Below are positions 35,860-43,510 of a DNA stretch of 64,000 nucleotides, piece after piece. The notes under the pieces were generated by a model. The model was not told where the DNA came from. It saw only the letters and a list, made by a program, of their open reading frames with translations, and did not search any database. Position numbers and translations under genes: made by a program. The stretch comes from Nocardioides sp. (lineage in GTDB: Bacteria; Actinomycetota; Actinomycetes; Propionibacteriales; Nocardioidaceae): positions 1-64,000 of the forward strand of contig NZ_JASEEQ010000018.1 in NCBI RefSeq assembly GCF_030019515.1. Reading direction: 5' to 3'. Positions within the stretch are counted from its first letter, which is position 1. The number at the start of each line of letters is the position of its first letter.

Positions 35860-36054
35860 ATGCTCGAGCCCACCTACGTGCTCGGCTTCCTCGGCGCGGC
35901 GATCACCGTCGCGACCGTGCTGGTCGTCGGGACGTTCGCCGCCGCCGGCCTGATCTTCTCGGGGAGGCGCAGGGGGACGAAGGCGTCCGCGACCCGGCGG
36001 CCGGCCGCCGGACCGGCCGCCCGAGCCGGACATCGGCACGGGCACGCCGCCTGA
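35860..36054 (+). CDS. small single-pass membrane protein
   Basis: This is a 64-residue protein with one transmembrane helix (about residues 8-34, LGFLGAAITVATVLVVGTFAAAG) and a basic Arg/Ala/Gly-rich cytoplasmic tail ending in HRHGHAA. AAGGGG lies 7 nt before the ATG and an AT-rich promoter patch precedes it, so it is likely expressed. No family was recognised. It stands alone, divergent from the sensor kinase operon. Confidence 0.6.
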   Translation: MLEPTYVLGFLGAAITVATVLVVGTFAAAGLIFSGRRRGTKASATRRPAAGPAARAGHRHGHAA

Positions 36055-36100
36055 CCTGACCTGACCAGCTCTGACCCGGCCTGACCAGGCCCGACCCGGG
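36054..36100. repeat. degenerate CTGACC tandem repeat
   Basis: Directly after the small membrane protein gene, CTGACC-like units recur, the last three with a 10-nt period (AGCTCTGACC, CGGCCTGACC, AGGCCCGACC). It is low-complexity sequence with no assigned function. Confidence 0.6.
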
Positions 36101-36162
36101 CGCGCCCTGCCCTGGCGCGGATCCGGCGCGTGGTGGTCCGGGCCGAGACACTGGCGCCGGGC

Positions 36163-37089
36163 TCAGTACGTCGGTGCACCCTCGTGGCGCCGGTCGATCG
36201 TCTGCACGATCCAGAACACCGCCAGGAGCACGATCAGCACGGCCTCGATCAAGAAGGTGCTGTGCCGGCCGTACCAGCCGTCCGCGCCCGCGGCGGCGCC
36301 GGTGAGGCCGATCACCAGCGCCGAGCCGACCATGGTCGCGGCCAGCAGCCAGTACGTGGCCTCACACCCGGTCGGGGCACCGCTGTCGGCGCGCTTCTTC
36401 ACCGCGGCCGCCCCGACGGCGAGCACCACGAACGCGAACAGGGCGACCGCCGACCAGGAGTGCAGTCCGTGGTTGAAGAAGCTGGCGTTGTCGTCCGCGC
36501 CGCGATAGACGACCAGGAGGACCACCACCGCCACGGCCGCGCCGAGCCAGGTCACGGCGTACCCGAGCCGACGGGGCCCCGAGGGGGTGGTGCCGCGCCC
36601 GACCCGGGCGACCGCAGCGACCGCCGTACCGGCCAGGGCGATCACGATCACGGCGACCAGGACGAGGAAGTTGTTGTGCACGGCCGGCGCGTTCGCGTCG
36701 ATCAGGGCGTCGTCGAGCGACCTGCCGGGCACCTGGGCGAGGGCGGTCGCCCGCATCCCCGACGGGAGCCCGCAGGAGTTCGCGTCCAGGGTCGGCACGA
36801 ACGCGACGACCGCGGCGAGGATCCCCGCCAGGTTGAGGAACGCGTCCTCCGCAGGCGTCTTCCCCCACAGCGCGATCATCGCCACCCCGAGAGCGATCAG
36901 CGTGCCGACGAACACCGGACGCACGGGGGTGTAGTAGTACGCACTCAGCGAGCGCTGCACGCACCCGTCGACCCGCCTGATCTCCAGCGCGACCGAGAGG
37001 CCGAGGCCGACGATGACGGCGACCATGCTCATCCGGATCGCGGCGTAGGTGCGCAGCGCGACCAGCGGTGGCGGTGACGGTGACGCCAT
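36163..37089 (-). CDS. polytopic membrane protein, function unknown
   Basis: This 308-residue protein has about seven transmembrane helices, with a first extracytoplasmic loop containing SLSAYYYTPVRPVFVG and a long loop with LDANSCGLPSG. It resembles uncharacterised DUF998-like actinobacterial membrane proteins. A Cys pair (VDGCVQ and NSCG) may form an extracellular disulfide. GGAGG lies 7 nt before the ATG. It lies alone between the small membrane protein and mshC; no role can be assigned. Confidence 0.75.
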   Translation of the reverse strand: MASPSPPPLVALRTYAAIRMSMVAVIVGLGLSVALEIRRVDGCVQRSLSAYYYTPVRPVFVGTLIALGVAMIALWGKTPAEDAFLNLAGILAAVVAFVPTLDANSCGLPSGMRATALAQVPGRSLDDALIDANAPAVHNNFLVLVAVIVIALAGTAVAAVARVGRGTTPSGPRRLGYAVTWLGAAVAVVVLLVVYRGADDNASFFNHGLHSWSAVALFAFVVLAVGAAAVKKRADSGAPTGCEATYWLLAATMVGSALVIGLTGAAAGADGWYGRHSTFLIEAVLIVLLAVFWIVQTIDRRHEGAPTY

Positions 37090-37222
37090 GGGACAGCCTC
37101 CGAGAGCCGAGGTCCGACCACACTGGCCCGACTCGGCGGCCGGGTCAATCGGGCGCCCGGTCCTCGGCGGGCTGCGAGCACCAGGTGTCGGCGCTGGTCG
37201 CCCCGGCCTGCTCCTCCGGTGG

Positions 37223-38395
37223 TCAGCCGAGGCGGAGCCGGGTGATCAGCCGGCGGGCGGACTCGCCACCCTGCTCGAGGGCGCCGGCGACGGCCGAGGG
37301 GACGTCGAGGTCGGCGCGCAGCGCCTCGACGGGTGCCGCGGGGTCGCCGGTGCCGGTCCGGCCGGCCGCGGCGTAGAGCGACTCCAACAGCTGCTGGGCC
37401 TCGGTGAGCTGCGCGGCGTCGAAGTCCCACGGCTCGGCGTAGCGGCGGTGCAGCAGGTGCAGCCGCAGCGCGGCGGCCGGGACGTGCTCGAGCAGGTCGT
37501 CGACCAGCACCAGGTTGCCGGAGGACTTGGCCATCTTCCGGCCGCCGATGCGGACCTCGCCGACGTGCAGCTGGGCGCGCGCGAACGGCGCGACGCCGCT
37601 GACCGCCTCGGCCATCGCGACCTGGTAGGCGTGGTGCGGGAAGACCAGGTCGTCGCCGCCCACGAGGACGTCGACGCTGGGCCCGTGCACGGCCAGCGCC
37701 ATCGCCGCGCACTCCGCGTGCCAGCCCGGGCGGCCCCAGCCCCACGGACTCGTCCAGGCCGGCTGCTGGTCCGAGGACGGCCGCCACACGGCCACGTCGA
37801 ACGGGTCGTCCTTGGCCGGATCGTCCGGGCGGTCGCCGTACGCCTCAGCGAGCGCGAGCGCCCGGTCGCGGCCCAGGCCGGTGCGGGCCACGACGTCACG
37901 GCCTCGGAACCAGACCGTGCCGTCGCGCTCGTACGCCGCACCCGCGTCGAGGAGCGCCTGGGCCAGCTGGACGACCGCGTCGACGTAGTGCCGGGCCCGC
38001 GGCTGGTGCGCCGGCGCGGCGACCCGGAGCTCGCGCATCGACCGATCGAAGTCGGCCTCCTGGGTGACCGCGAGCTCGTCGAAGTGGCTGCCCCGCAGCA
38101 GGGCGGCCTCGAGCAGCACATCGTCGACGTCGGTCACGTTGCGGCAGGTGCTGACAGCGACCCCGGTGCCGTCCAGGACCGAGGCGAGCAGGTCCGCCCA
38201 CACGAACGTCGCGGCGTGCCCGAGGTGGGTGACGTCGTACGGCGTGATCCCGCAGACGTACACGCGCGCCGACCCGACCAGGCGCAGCTCGCCACCGGCC
38301 AGCGTGACGCCCCCCGGGGTCTGCGGCGTGGCGCCGACCCGCTGGGCGGCGTCGAAGACCGGGGACGTCAGGTGGCGCAGGTGGTGGGCCGACAT
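37223..38395 (-). CDS. mshC: cysteine--glucosaminylinositol ligase (mycothiol biosynthesis)
   Basis: This 390-residue MshC is a cysteinyl-tRNA-synthetase-like ligase that joins cysteine to GlcN-inositol in mycothiol synthesis, the major thiol of actinobacteria. The zinc/Cys-binding loop is YVCGITPYDVTHLGHA, followed by CRNVTDVDD, the GWHAECAAMA motif and the KMSKS-equivalent KMAKSSGN. It lacks the tRNA-binding C-terminal domain of CysS, and its length fits MshC. Other msh genes are not in the window. Mycothiol is relevant to the redox functions of the block further right, but the gene is not linked to it. Confidence 0.93.
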   Translation of the reverse strand: MSAHHLRHLTSPVFDAAQRVGATPQTPGGVTLAGGELRLVGSARVYVCGITPYDVTHLGHAATFVWADLLASVLDGTGVAVSTCRNVTDVDDVLLEAALLRGSHFDELAVTQEADFDRSMRELRVAAPAHQPRARHYVDAVVQLAQALLDAGAAYERDGTVWFRGRDVVARTGLGRDRALALAEAYGDRPDDPAKDDPFDVAVWRPSSDQQPAWTSPWGWGRPGWHAECAAMALAVHGPSVDVLVGGDDLVFPHHAYQVAMAEAVSGVAPFARAQLHVGEVRIGGRKMAKSSGNLVLVDDLLEHVPAAALRLHLLHRRYAEPWDFDAAQLTEAQQLLESLYAAAGRTGTGDPAAPVEALRADLDVPSAVAGALEQGGESARRLITRLRLG

Positions 38396-38611
38396 GGGGC
38401 CAGTCTCGCACCCGGGCGGGAGGCCGCCGGGAGGCCGCCGGGATGCTGCCGGGATGCTGCCGGGAGATCAGCCCCGCGGCGGGCCCAGCGGCGGGTCGAG
38501 GTGGGTCGCGAGCTCGTCGTACGACGTCCCGAACGTCTCGCGCACCGCCTGATCTCGCACGCGCCGTGCGCCCGGCCGTGCCGGCGCCGAGCATCGGCCC
38601 AGGGCCGCGGG

Positions 38612-38644
38612 GTCGTCGTCTCGTCGTCGTCTCGTCGTAGTCTC
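38612..38644 (+). repeat. three 11-bp tandem repeats overlapping a promoter
   Basis: GTCGTCGTCTC occurs at 38612-38622 and 38623-38633, and as GTCGTAGTCTC at 38634-38644. The single change in the last unit creates TAGTCT (38638-38643), a -10-like hexamer 6 nt before the phosphoesterase ATG. Copy-number change would alter spacing upstream of that promoter. Two further short tandem pairs lie at about 38418-38465. Confidence 0.6.
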
Positions 38645-38649
38645 GAGGA

Positions 38650-39582
38650 ATGGTTCGCCGTCCTCTCGCCGTACCGCTCGCCCTCGGCCTCGCAGCCGTC
38701 GTGGCGATCCCGTTGGTGGCTGCCGTGGCACAGGCCCCGGCCGCGCCGGCACCGCCCGCCCCCGCGGTGGCGCGGCAGACCACGGCCCGGGGGGCCGCGA
38801 CGACCGAGGTCACCAAGCTGCTGGTGTTCGTGGTCGAGAACCACTCGCTACAGCAGATGCGCAGGCAGATGCCCTACACCGCGCGGCTGGCTCGCCGCTA
38901 CGGCTACGCGACGCGCTACCACGCCGTGACCCACCCCTCGCTGCCCAACTACCTCGCGATCGCCGGCGGCGACACCTTCGGGGTCCGCGACGACGCGGCG
39001 CCGGCGGCGCACCCGCTGTCCGGTCCCAGCGTGTTCGGGCGGGCGGTGCGGGCCGGCAGCACGGCGCGGCTGTACGCCGAGGCGATGGGGTCGCGGTGCC
39101 AGCTCGAGAGCAGCGGCACCTACGCGGTCAAGCACAACCCGTGGGCGTACTTCGCCCACGAGCGGCGACTGTGCCGGCGCGACGACGTACCGCTGCGCCG
39201 GTTCGGGCGCGACGTCGACGCCGGGCGGCTGCCCGCGGTCGGCATGGTGATCCCCGACCTGTGCAACGACGCCCACGACTGCGGCCTGGATCGCGCGGAC
39301 TCGTGGCTGCGCAAGCGGGTCCGCCGGGTGCTCGCCGGGCCGGACTGGTCCGCGGGCCGGCTGGCCGTCGTGATCACCGCGGACGAGGACGACGGCGCCC
39401 ACGGCAACCGGGTGCTCACCGTCGTCGCGCACCCCGACCTGCGGCACGCGGTGGTCCGCGCGCGGCTCACGCACTACTCGCTGTCGCGGTCGTACGCCGA
39501 CGTGGCCGGCGTCCGGCCGCTGCGGCACGCGGCCGACGCCCGCTCGCTGCTGCGCCGCTTCGGCCTCAGCACCGCGGGCTGA
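38650..39582 (+). CDS. secreted phosphoesterase (alkaline-phosphatase superfamily)
   Basis: This 310-residue exported protein has a signal peptide (about residues 1-30, LAVPLALGLAAVVAIPLVAAVAQA) and the phosphoesterase fold of phospholipase C/acid phosphatase proteins: KLLVFVVENHSLQQM, HPSLPNYLAIAGGDTFGV (substrate Ser/Asn), GMVIPDLCNDAHDCGL and VITADEDDGAHGN (metal-binding Asp/His). It probably hydrolyses phosphate esters outside the cell, supplying phosphate. The ATG has GAGGA directly against it but TAGTCT 6 nt upstream, so leaderless translation is likely. Confidence 0.88.
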   Translation: MVRRPLAVPLALGLAAVVAIPLVAAVAQAPAAPAPPAPAVARQTTARGAATTEVTKLLVFVVENHSLQQMRRQMPYTARLARRYGYATRYHAVTHPSLPNYLAIAGGDTFGVRDDAAPAAHPLSGPSVFGRAVRAGSTARLYAEAMGSRCQLESSGTYAVKHNPWAYFAHERRLCRRDDVPLRRFGRDVDAGRLPAVGMVIPDLCNDAHDCGLDRADSWLRKRVRRVLAGPDWSAGRLAVVITADEDDGAHGNRVLTVVAHPDLRHAVVRARLTHYSLSRSYADVAGVRPLRHAADARSLLRRFGLSTAG

Positions 39583-39684
39583 GGGTCGACCGGACCGGAC
39601 CTCGGCCCCCGGGCGGGACCAGGGGCGGTCTCGGGCGGGTCCAGGTGGGTCGAGGTGGGTCGAGGTGGGTCGAATGGGTGAGAC

Positions 39685-39698
39685 GGGCCGAAGGTCCC
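39685..39698. promoter_or_regulatory. DosR-like box GGGCCGAAGGTCCC
   Basis: The right half-site is perfect and the left half has one or two changes from GGGACC. It does not precede either flanking gene, both of which end here. It marks the left edge of the dormancy block. Confidence 0.5.
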
Positions 39699-39905
39699 GC
39701 CGGAACGTCCCTTTCTGCCCGGGTGGCGGCACGGCTCGCGCCGATAGGTTCGCCGCACGGGGCGGTAGCCGGCCGGCGCTGGAGTAGACGTCGCCATGTT
39801 CCTCTGGGCACGCCGGCGCCGCCCCCTCAGGCGTCCGCCGACCGTGCCACGACAGGGGATGGCGCGGTCGGCGGCGACACCGCCGGCCGGGCCAGCGGTG
39901 TGCAC

Positions 39906-39934
39906 GCAACCGAACCCGGCCCGCGGACGGTTGC
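39906..39934 (-). terminator. hairpin after acyltransferase gene
   Basis: GCAACCG (39906-39912) pairs with CGGTTGC (39928-39934) across a 15-nt loop, 26 nt past the acyltransferase stop. A similar GGCAACC/GGTTGCC hairpin lies between two convergent usp genes at 60205-60235. Confidence 0.5.
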
Positions 39935-39959
39935 TCGACCACCGCCGGCCCGCCCGAAG

Positions 39960-42665
39960 TCAGCTGCCGGGGCGCAGCCGCCGCGGGATCCCCGGGTCCG
40001 GGATCGCGCAGCGGTCCAGGCGCACCTTGACGTCGACGACCGCGCACGACTCCGGCCCGACGAGCACCGGGTTGAGGTCGACGTCCGCGATCTGCGGGAC
40101 GTCCTCGGCAAGCGCGCCGAGCTCGACCAGCAGGTCCACCAGGCCGTCGACGTCCGCGGGCGGCGATCCTCGGTAGCCCTCCAGCAACGGCCAGATCCGC
40201 AGCGACCGGACCGCGCGCAGCGCGTCGCTACGCGCGACCGGCGGCAGCAGGAAGGTGCGGTCCTGCCACACCTCGACGGCGACACCACCGGCAGCGACCA
40301 TCACAAGCGGCCCGAAGCGGGTGTCGCGGACCACGCCGAGCGCGATCTCGACGCCTGAGGCGACGCTCTGCACCAGCACGGGCACGGCGGTCTCCCCCAG
40401 CTCCCGCTCGAACCCCGCGATCGCCGCAGCGACCTCCTCGGGCGAGGAGAGGCCGACCTTGACCAGGCCGCGCTCGCTCTTGCGCGGGACCGCGCGGCCG
40501 GCGACCTTGACCGCCACCGGGTAGCCGAACCAGCCCGCCACCTCGACGGCCGCCTCGGCCCCGGTGACGACCTCGCCGAGGGGGTCCAGTCCGTACGCCG
40601 CCAGCAGGCCGGTCGCGTCGGCGACCGAGAGCCAGCCGTGCTCGTCGGTCGCCGCGCCCATCAGGGCGGCGGCGGCCACCCGCGCGTCCTCGGCCCGGTC
40701 CCGGTCGACGGCGACCGCGTCCGTGGCCGGGTGGTCGCGCCACTCGGCGTACCGGGCAGCCCGCGACAGCGCCCGCAGCGCGGCGGTGTGGTTGCGGTAG
40801 GTCGTGACGCCGGGCAGTCCGCCGGCGGGCGGTCGCAGCCCGCCCATCGGTACCAGCACGAGCGGCTTGTCGGGGTGCCGCGCCCGCACCGCGGCCACGG
40901 CGTGCAGGCCCGCAACGGCGTCGTTGGCGCCGGTGGCGACCAGGAGCACCAGGACCGCGTCGACCTCGTCGGAGGCGAGCAGCAGGCCGGCGACCGCGGC
41001 GAGGTCGCGCGCGGAGACGGTCGCCCCGGTGTCGACGGGGTTGCCGACGCCGGCGGTCCCGGTGAGGTGCCGCGCGACCCGGGCGCGCAGCCGGTCCGAG
41101 AGCTCCGGCACGGCCAGGCCCCAGGCGTCGGCAGCATCCGCGGCCAGGACGCCGGTGCCGCCGGCGTTGGTGAGTACGGCGATCCGGCGCCCGCGCGGCA
41201 GCGGCTGCTCGGCGAGCAGCAGCGCCGTCTCGGCCATGTCGTCGGCGCCCTCGCAGCCGATCACGCCGGCCTGCGCGAACAGCGCGTCGACGGCGATCGC
41301 CGAGGAGGCCGGGGCCGCCGTGTGCGACGCGCCGGCCCGCCGGCCGCCGGACGAGCGGCCGCCCACGACCGCCAGCAGCGGCTTGCGCTCGGCGAAGCGG
41401 CGGGCGAAGCGGGCGAACTTCGGGGCGTTGCCGAACGAGTCGAGGTAGAGCGCGGCGGCCGTGACCCGCGGGTCGTCGCGCCAGGCCGCGAGCAGGTCGT
41501 TGCTGGACACGTCGACCTTGTCGCCGAGCGAGACGAACGACGCCACCCCGACGCCGAGCTCCTGAGCGGTGTCGGCGAGCACGACGCCGACCCCGCCGGA
41601 CTGCGACGCCACGGCCAGTCCACCCGGCGGCGGCACGGAGCCACCCAGCGTGGCGTTCAGGCGCACCTCGGGGTCCAGGCTCATCAGGCCGAGGCAGTTG
41701 GGGCCGACCACCCGGATGCTGCGCCGGCGCGCCAGCGCGAGGATCCGGCGCTGCAGCCGGGCCCCCTCCTCCCCCATCTCGCTGAAGCCGGACGTCACGA
41801 TCACCGCGGCCGGGATCGCCGCGTCGGCGGCGTCCTCGAGCACGGCCAGCACCCGGCCGGGCGGCACCGCGATCACCACCAGGTCGACCGGCGCCGGCAG
41901 GTCGCTCAGGCGGCGTACGGCGAGGATCCCCTCGATCTCCCGGGCCCGCGAGTGCACGACGTGCAGGCCGCCGGTGTAGCCGCCGGCCACGACCGAGCGC
42001 ACGATGGCGGCCCCCAGGCCGCTGCCGTCCGCGCGTGCGCCGACCACGGCCACCGACCGCGGGTAGAGCAACGGTCGCAGCGACCGGGCCTCCGCCTGGC
42101 ACTCGCGGTGGTCGGCCGCGGCGACCGCCTCGGCGGAGGCCACCGTGTCCATCTCGACGGCGACGGTGGCGCCGTCGTTGTGGCGGACCACCGCGAACCC
42201 GGCGTCGATGAAGACGGCGAGCATCGCGCGGTTCTCCCAGAGCACCTCGGCGACGAAGCGCCGCACGCCGCACTCCCGGCACGCCGCCGCGAGGTGCTCG
42301 AGCAGCAGGCTGCCGACTCCCAGCCCCTGCAGGTCGTCGGCGACGAGGAAGGCGACCTCGGCCGCCCCGGGCTCGACCGGCTCGGCGGTGGCGAGCGCGC
42401 AGATTCGGCCGTCCCGCTCGAGGACCAGGGAGCGGGTGTCGGGCGCGTCGCGCAGGTGCTCGACGTACTTCGTCGCCGCGTAGCGGCTCGGGCTGAAGAA
42501 CCGCAGCCGCAGGCTGTCGTCGGACACGCCCTCGTGCAGCTCGAGGAGCCCGGGGAGGTCGGCGGGGGCCAGCGGCCGGATCACGGCGATGGTCCCGTCG
42601 CGCAGCAGCACGTCGGCGGGCGCCGGCTCGACGGCCGGCGCCGGCATGGGCATGGGCATGGGCAT
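39960..42665 (-). CDS. GNAT protein acyltransferase fused to NDP-forming acyl-CoA synthetase domain (Pat-like)
   Basis: This is a 901-residue protein. An N-terminal GNAT acetyltransferase domain (about residues 20-180; VAFLVADDLQGLGVGSLLLEHL) precedes CoA-binding, succinyl-CoA-ligase-like and ATP-grasp domains (VVGPNCLGLMSL, ASQSGGVGVVLAD, GYPVAVKVAGRAVPRKSERG, VLVQSVASGVEIALGVV). This is the reversed order compared with enteric Pat/YfiQ and fits the actinobacterial type that acetylates lysines of acyl-CoA synthetases. GGGAGG lies 4 nt before the first of four ATG codons that encode a Met-Pro run (42665, 42659, 42653, 42647), so the exact start is ambiguous. A DosR-like box lies 84 nt upstream. 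Confidence 0.9.
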   Translation of the reverse strand: MPMPMPMPAPAVEPAPADVLLRDGTIAVIRPLAPADLPGLLELHEGVSDDSLRLRFFSPSRYAATKYVEHLRDAPDTRSLVLERDGRICALATAEPVEPGAAEVAFLVADDLQGLGVGSLLLEHLAAACRECGVRRFVAEVLWENRAMLAVFIDAGFAVVRHNDGATVAVEMDTVASAEAVAAADHRECQAEARSLRPLLYPRSVAVVGARADGSGLGAAIVRSVVAGGYTGGLHVVHSRAREIEGILAVRRLSDLPAPVDLVVIAVPPGRVLAVLEDAADAAIPAAVIVTSGFSEMGEEGARLQRRILALARRRSIRVVGPNCLGLMSLDPEVRLNATLGGSVPPPGGLAVASQSGGVGVVLADTAQELGVGVASFVSLGDKVDVSSNDLLAAWRDDPRVTAAALYLDSFGNAPKFARFARRFAERKPLLAVVGGRSSGGRRAGASHTAAPASSAIAVDALFAQAGVIGCEGADDMAETALLLAEQPLPRGRRIAVLTNAGGTGVLAADAADAWGLAVPELSDRLRARVARHLTGTAGVGNPVDTGATVSARDLAAVAGLLLASDEVDAVLVLLVATGANDAVAGLHAVAAVRARHPDKPLVLVPMGGLRPPAGGLPGVTTYRNHTAALRALSRAARYAEWRDHPATDAVAVDRDRAEDARVAAAALMGAATDEHGWLSVADATGLLAAYGLDPLGEVVTGAEAAVEVAGWFGYPVAVKVAGRAVPRKSERGLVKVGLSSPEEVAAAIAGFERELGETAVPVLVQSVASGVEIALGVVRDTRFGPLVMVAAGGVAVEVWQDRTFLLPPVARSDALRAVRSLRIWPLLEGYRGSPPADVDGLVDLLVELGALAEDVPQIADVDLNPVLVGPESCAVVDVKVRLDRCAIPDPGIPRRLRPGS

Positions 42666-42749
42666 CGGACCTCCCGTCGTCGCACCCGGTTCGACGTGCC
42701 GCTCTCGGCCCGTCACTCCGAGGGTCCGCGACGCCGGGCCCCCGGCGCA

Positions 42750-42763
42750 GAGGACAAGGTCCC
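42750..42763. promoter_or_regulatory. degenerate DosR-like box
   Basis: GAGGACAAGGTCCC has a perfect right half (GGTCCC) but a left half matching only about three of six positions. It lies 84 nt upstream of the acyltransferase gene. Confidence 0.4.
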
Positions 42764-42869
42764 GCAGGCGGGGGATGCTCGCCCGGGCCGCGCTCGACGG
42801 CGCGGCACGGTACGGCAGCTACCGCCCGGAGACGGAGTGGCCGACCTGAGGCGCACCGGGCCCGGTCGG

Positions 42870-43304
42870 TCAGTCGTCCTCGTCGTCCTCCTTGTGGAGC
42901 AGGAACCGGCGACCGGTGACGATCGCGGGCATCAGCTCGACGTGGTCGTACTTGAACGAGGGGATCCACGGGTGGATCCGCAGGCCGGCGAGCCGGTGCT
43001 GCTCGCCCTCGTCGAGGTGGCGCAGGTGGCCGCGCACCATGACCGACCAGGCGGCGTCCTCGCCGAACCAGTCGATCTCGAAGGCGACCTCGGACTCCAG
43101 CTCGGCGGCGAGCAGCTTGTTGCCCGCCGCGGTCCGGAACAGGATGGCCCGGCCCTCGACCGCGTAGTTGATCGGTATCAGGTGGATCTCGTCGACCAGG
43201 CGGTACGCCAGGCGCCCCACCTCGGCCGCCGAGAGCAGGTCCCAGCACTCGTCGGCGGTGAGCTCCACCATCGGCTGGTCATCGGTGAGCTGCTGCTGTG
43301 TCAT
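42870..43304 (-). CDS. pyridoxamine 5'-phosphate oxidase-like flavin/F420-binding protein 1
   Basis: This is a 144-residue split-barrel protein of the PNPOx-like family (Pyridox_ox_2 type). Conserved features are ECWDLLSAAEVGRLAY, IHLIPINYAVEGRAILFRT and EVAFEIDWFGEDAAWSVMVRGHL. It binds FMN or F420 in relatives; the substrate is unknown. ATG at 43304 has GGAGG 7 nt upstream. It is one of three paralogues in this block (also 46098 and 56088). A DosR-like box lies about 135 nt upstream. Confidence 0.88.
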   Translation of the reverse strand: MTQQQLTDDQPMVELTADECWDLLSAAEVGRLAYRLVDEIHLIPINYAVEGRAILFRTAAGNKLLAAELESEVAFEIDWFGEDAAWSVMVRGHLRHLDEGEQHRLAGLRIHPWIPSFKYDHVELMPAIVTGRRFLLHKEDDEDD

Positions 43305-43439
43305 CGTGTCGCCTCCGTCCGTCCTGTTGCCGTCCTGTTGCCGTCGTGTGGCCGGCGCGTTGCCGGTGAGGTGGCCCGGTCGTGCGCCCACCGCATGGCT
43401 CGTGGGTCCAGGGAACCCCCGCCGGCCGTCCGGAGGTCA

Positions 43440-43453
43440 GGGCCCAAGGTCCC
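43440..43453. promoter_or_regulatory. DosR-like box GGGCCCAAGGTCCC
   Basis: One mismatch from a perfect GGGACC-AA-GGTCCC palindrome. It lies between the PNPOx-like gene (leftward, 135 nt away) and the end of the beta-CASP gene, so it can only serve the PNPOx-like gene. Confidence 0.65.
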
Positions 43454-43510
43454 TCGGCCGCAGGCGACGGTCACGACCGGCGCCGCACCGCCGGCCGATC
43501 GATCCAGCAG

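Larger units (their letters stand above)
39583..39959. other. gene-free stretch with an orphan DosR-like box
   Basis: About 377 bases lie between the convergent phosphoesterase and acyltransferase genes. They hold a decamer tandem repeat (CGAGGTGGGT, two exact and one near copy, 39641-39670), a DosR-like box (39685-39698), a weak rightward frame from 39796 with no convincing content, and a hairpin at 39906-39934. A DosR-type promoter facing an empty region may drive a small RNA or unrecognised peptide. Confidence 0.5.

Noticed and set aside
39796..40176. Possible small gene downstream of the orphan DosR-like box
   Set aside because: The 126-residue product is Arg/Pro/Ser/Thr-rich, over half of it is antisense to the acyltransferase gene, and the spacing to GGAG is poor.
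40228..43248. A 1006-codon open frame in another frame over the acyltransferase gene
   Set aside because: Arg/Pro/Gly-rich shadow translation; the 901-residue product in the other frame has clear domain motifs.
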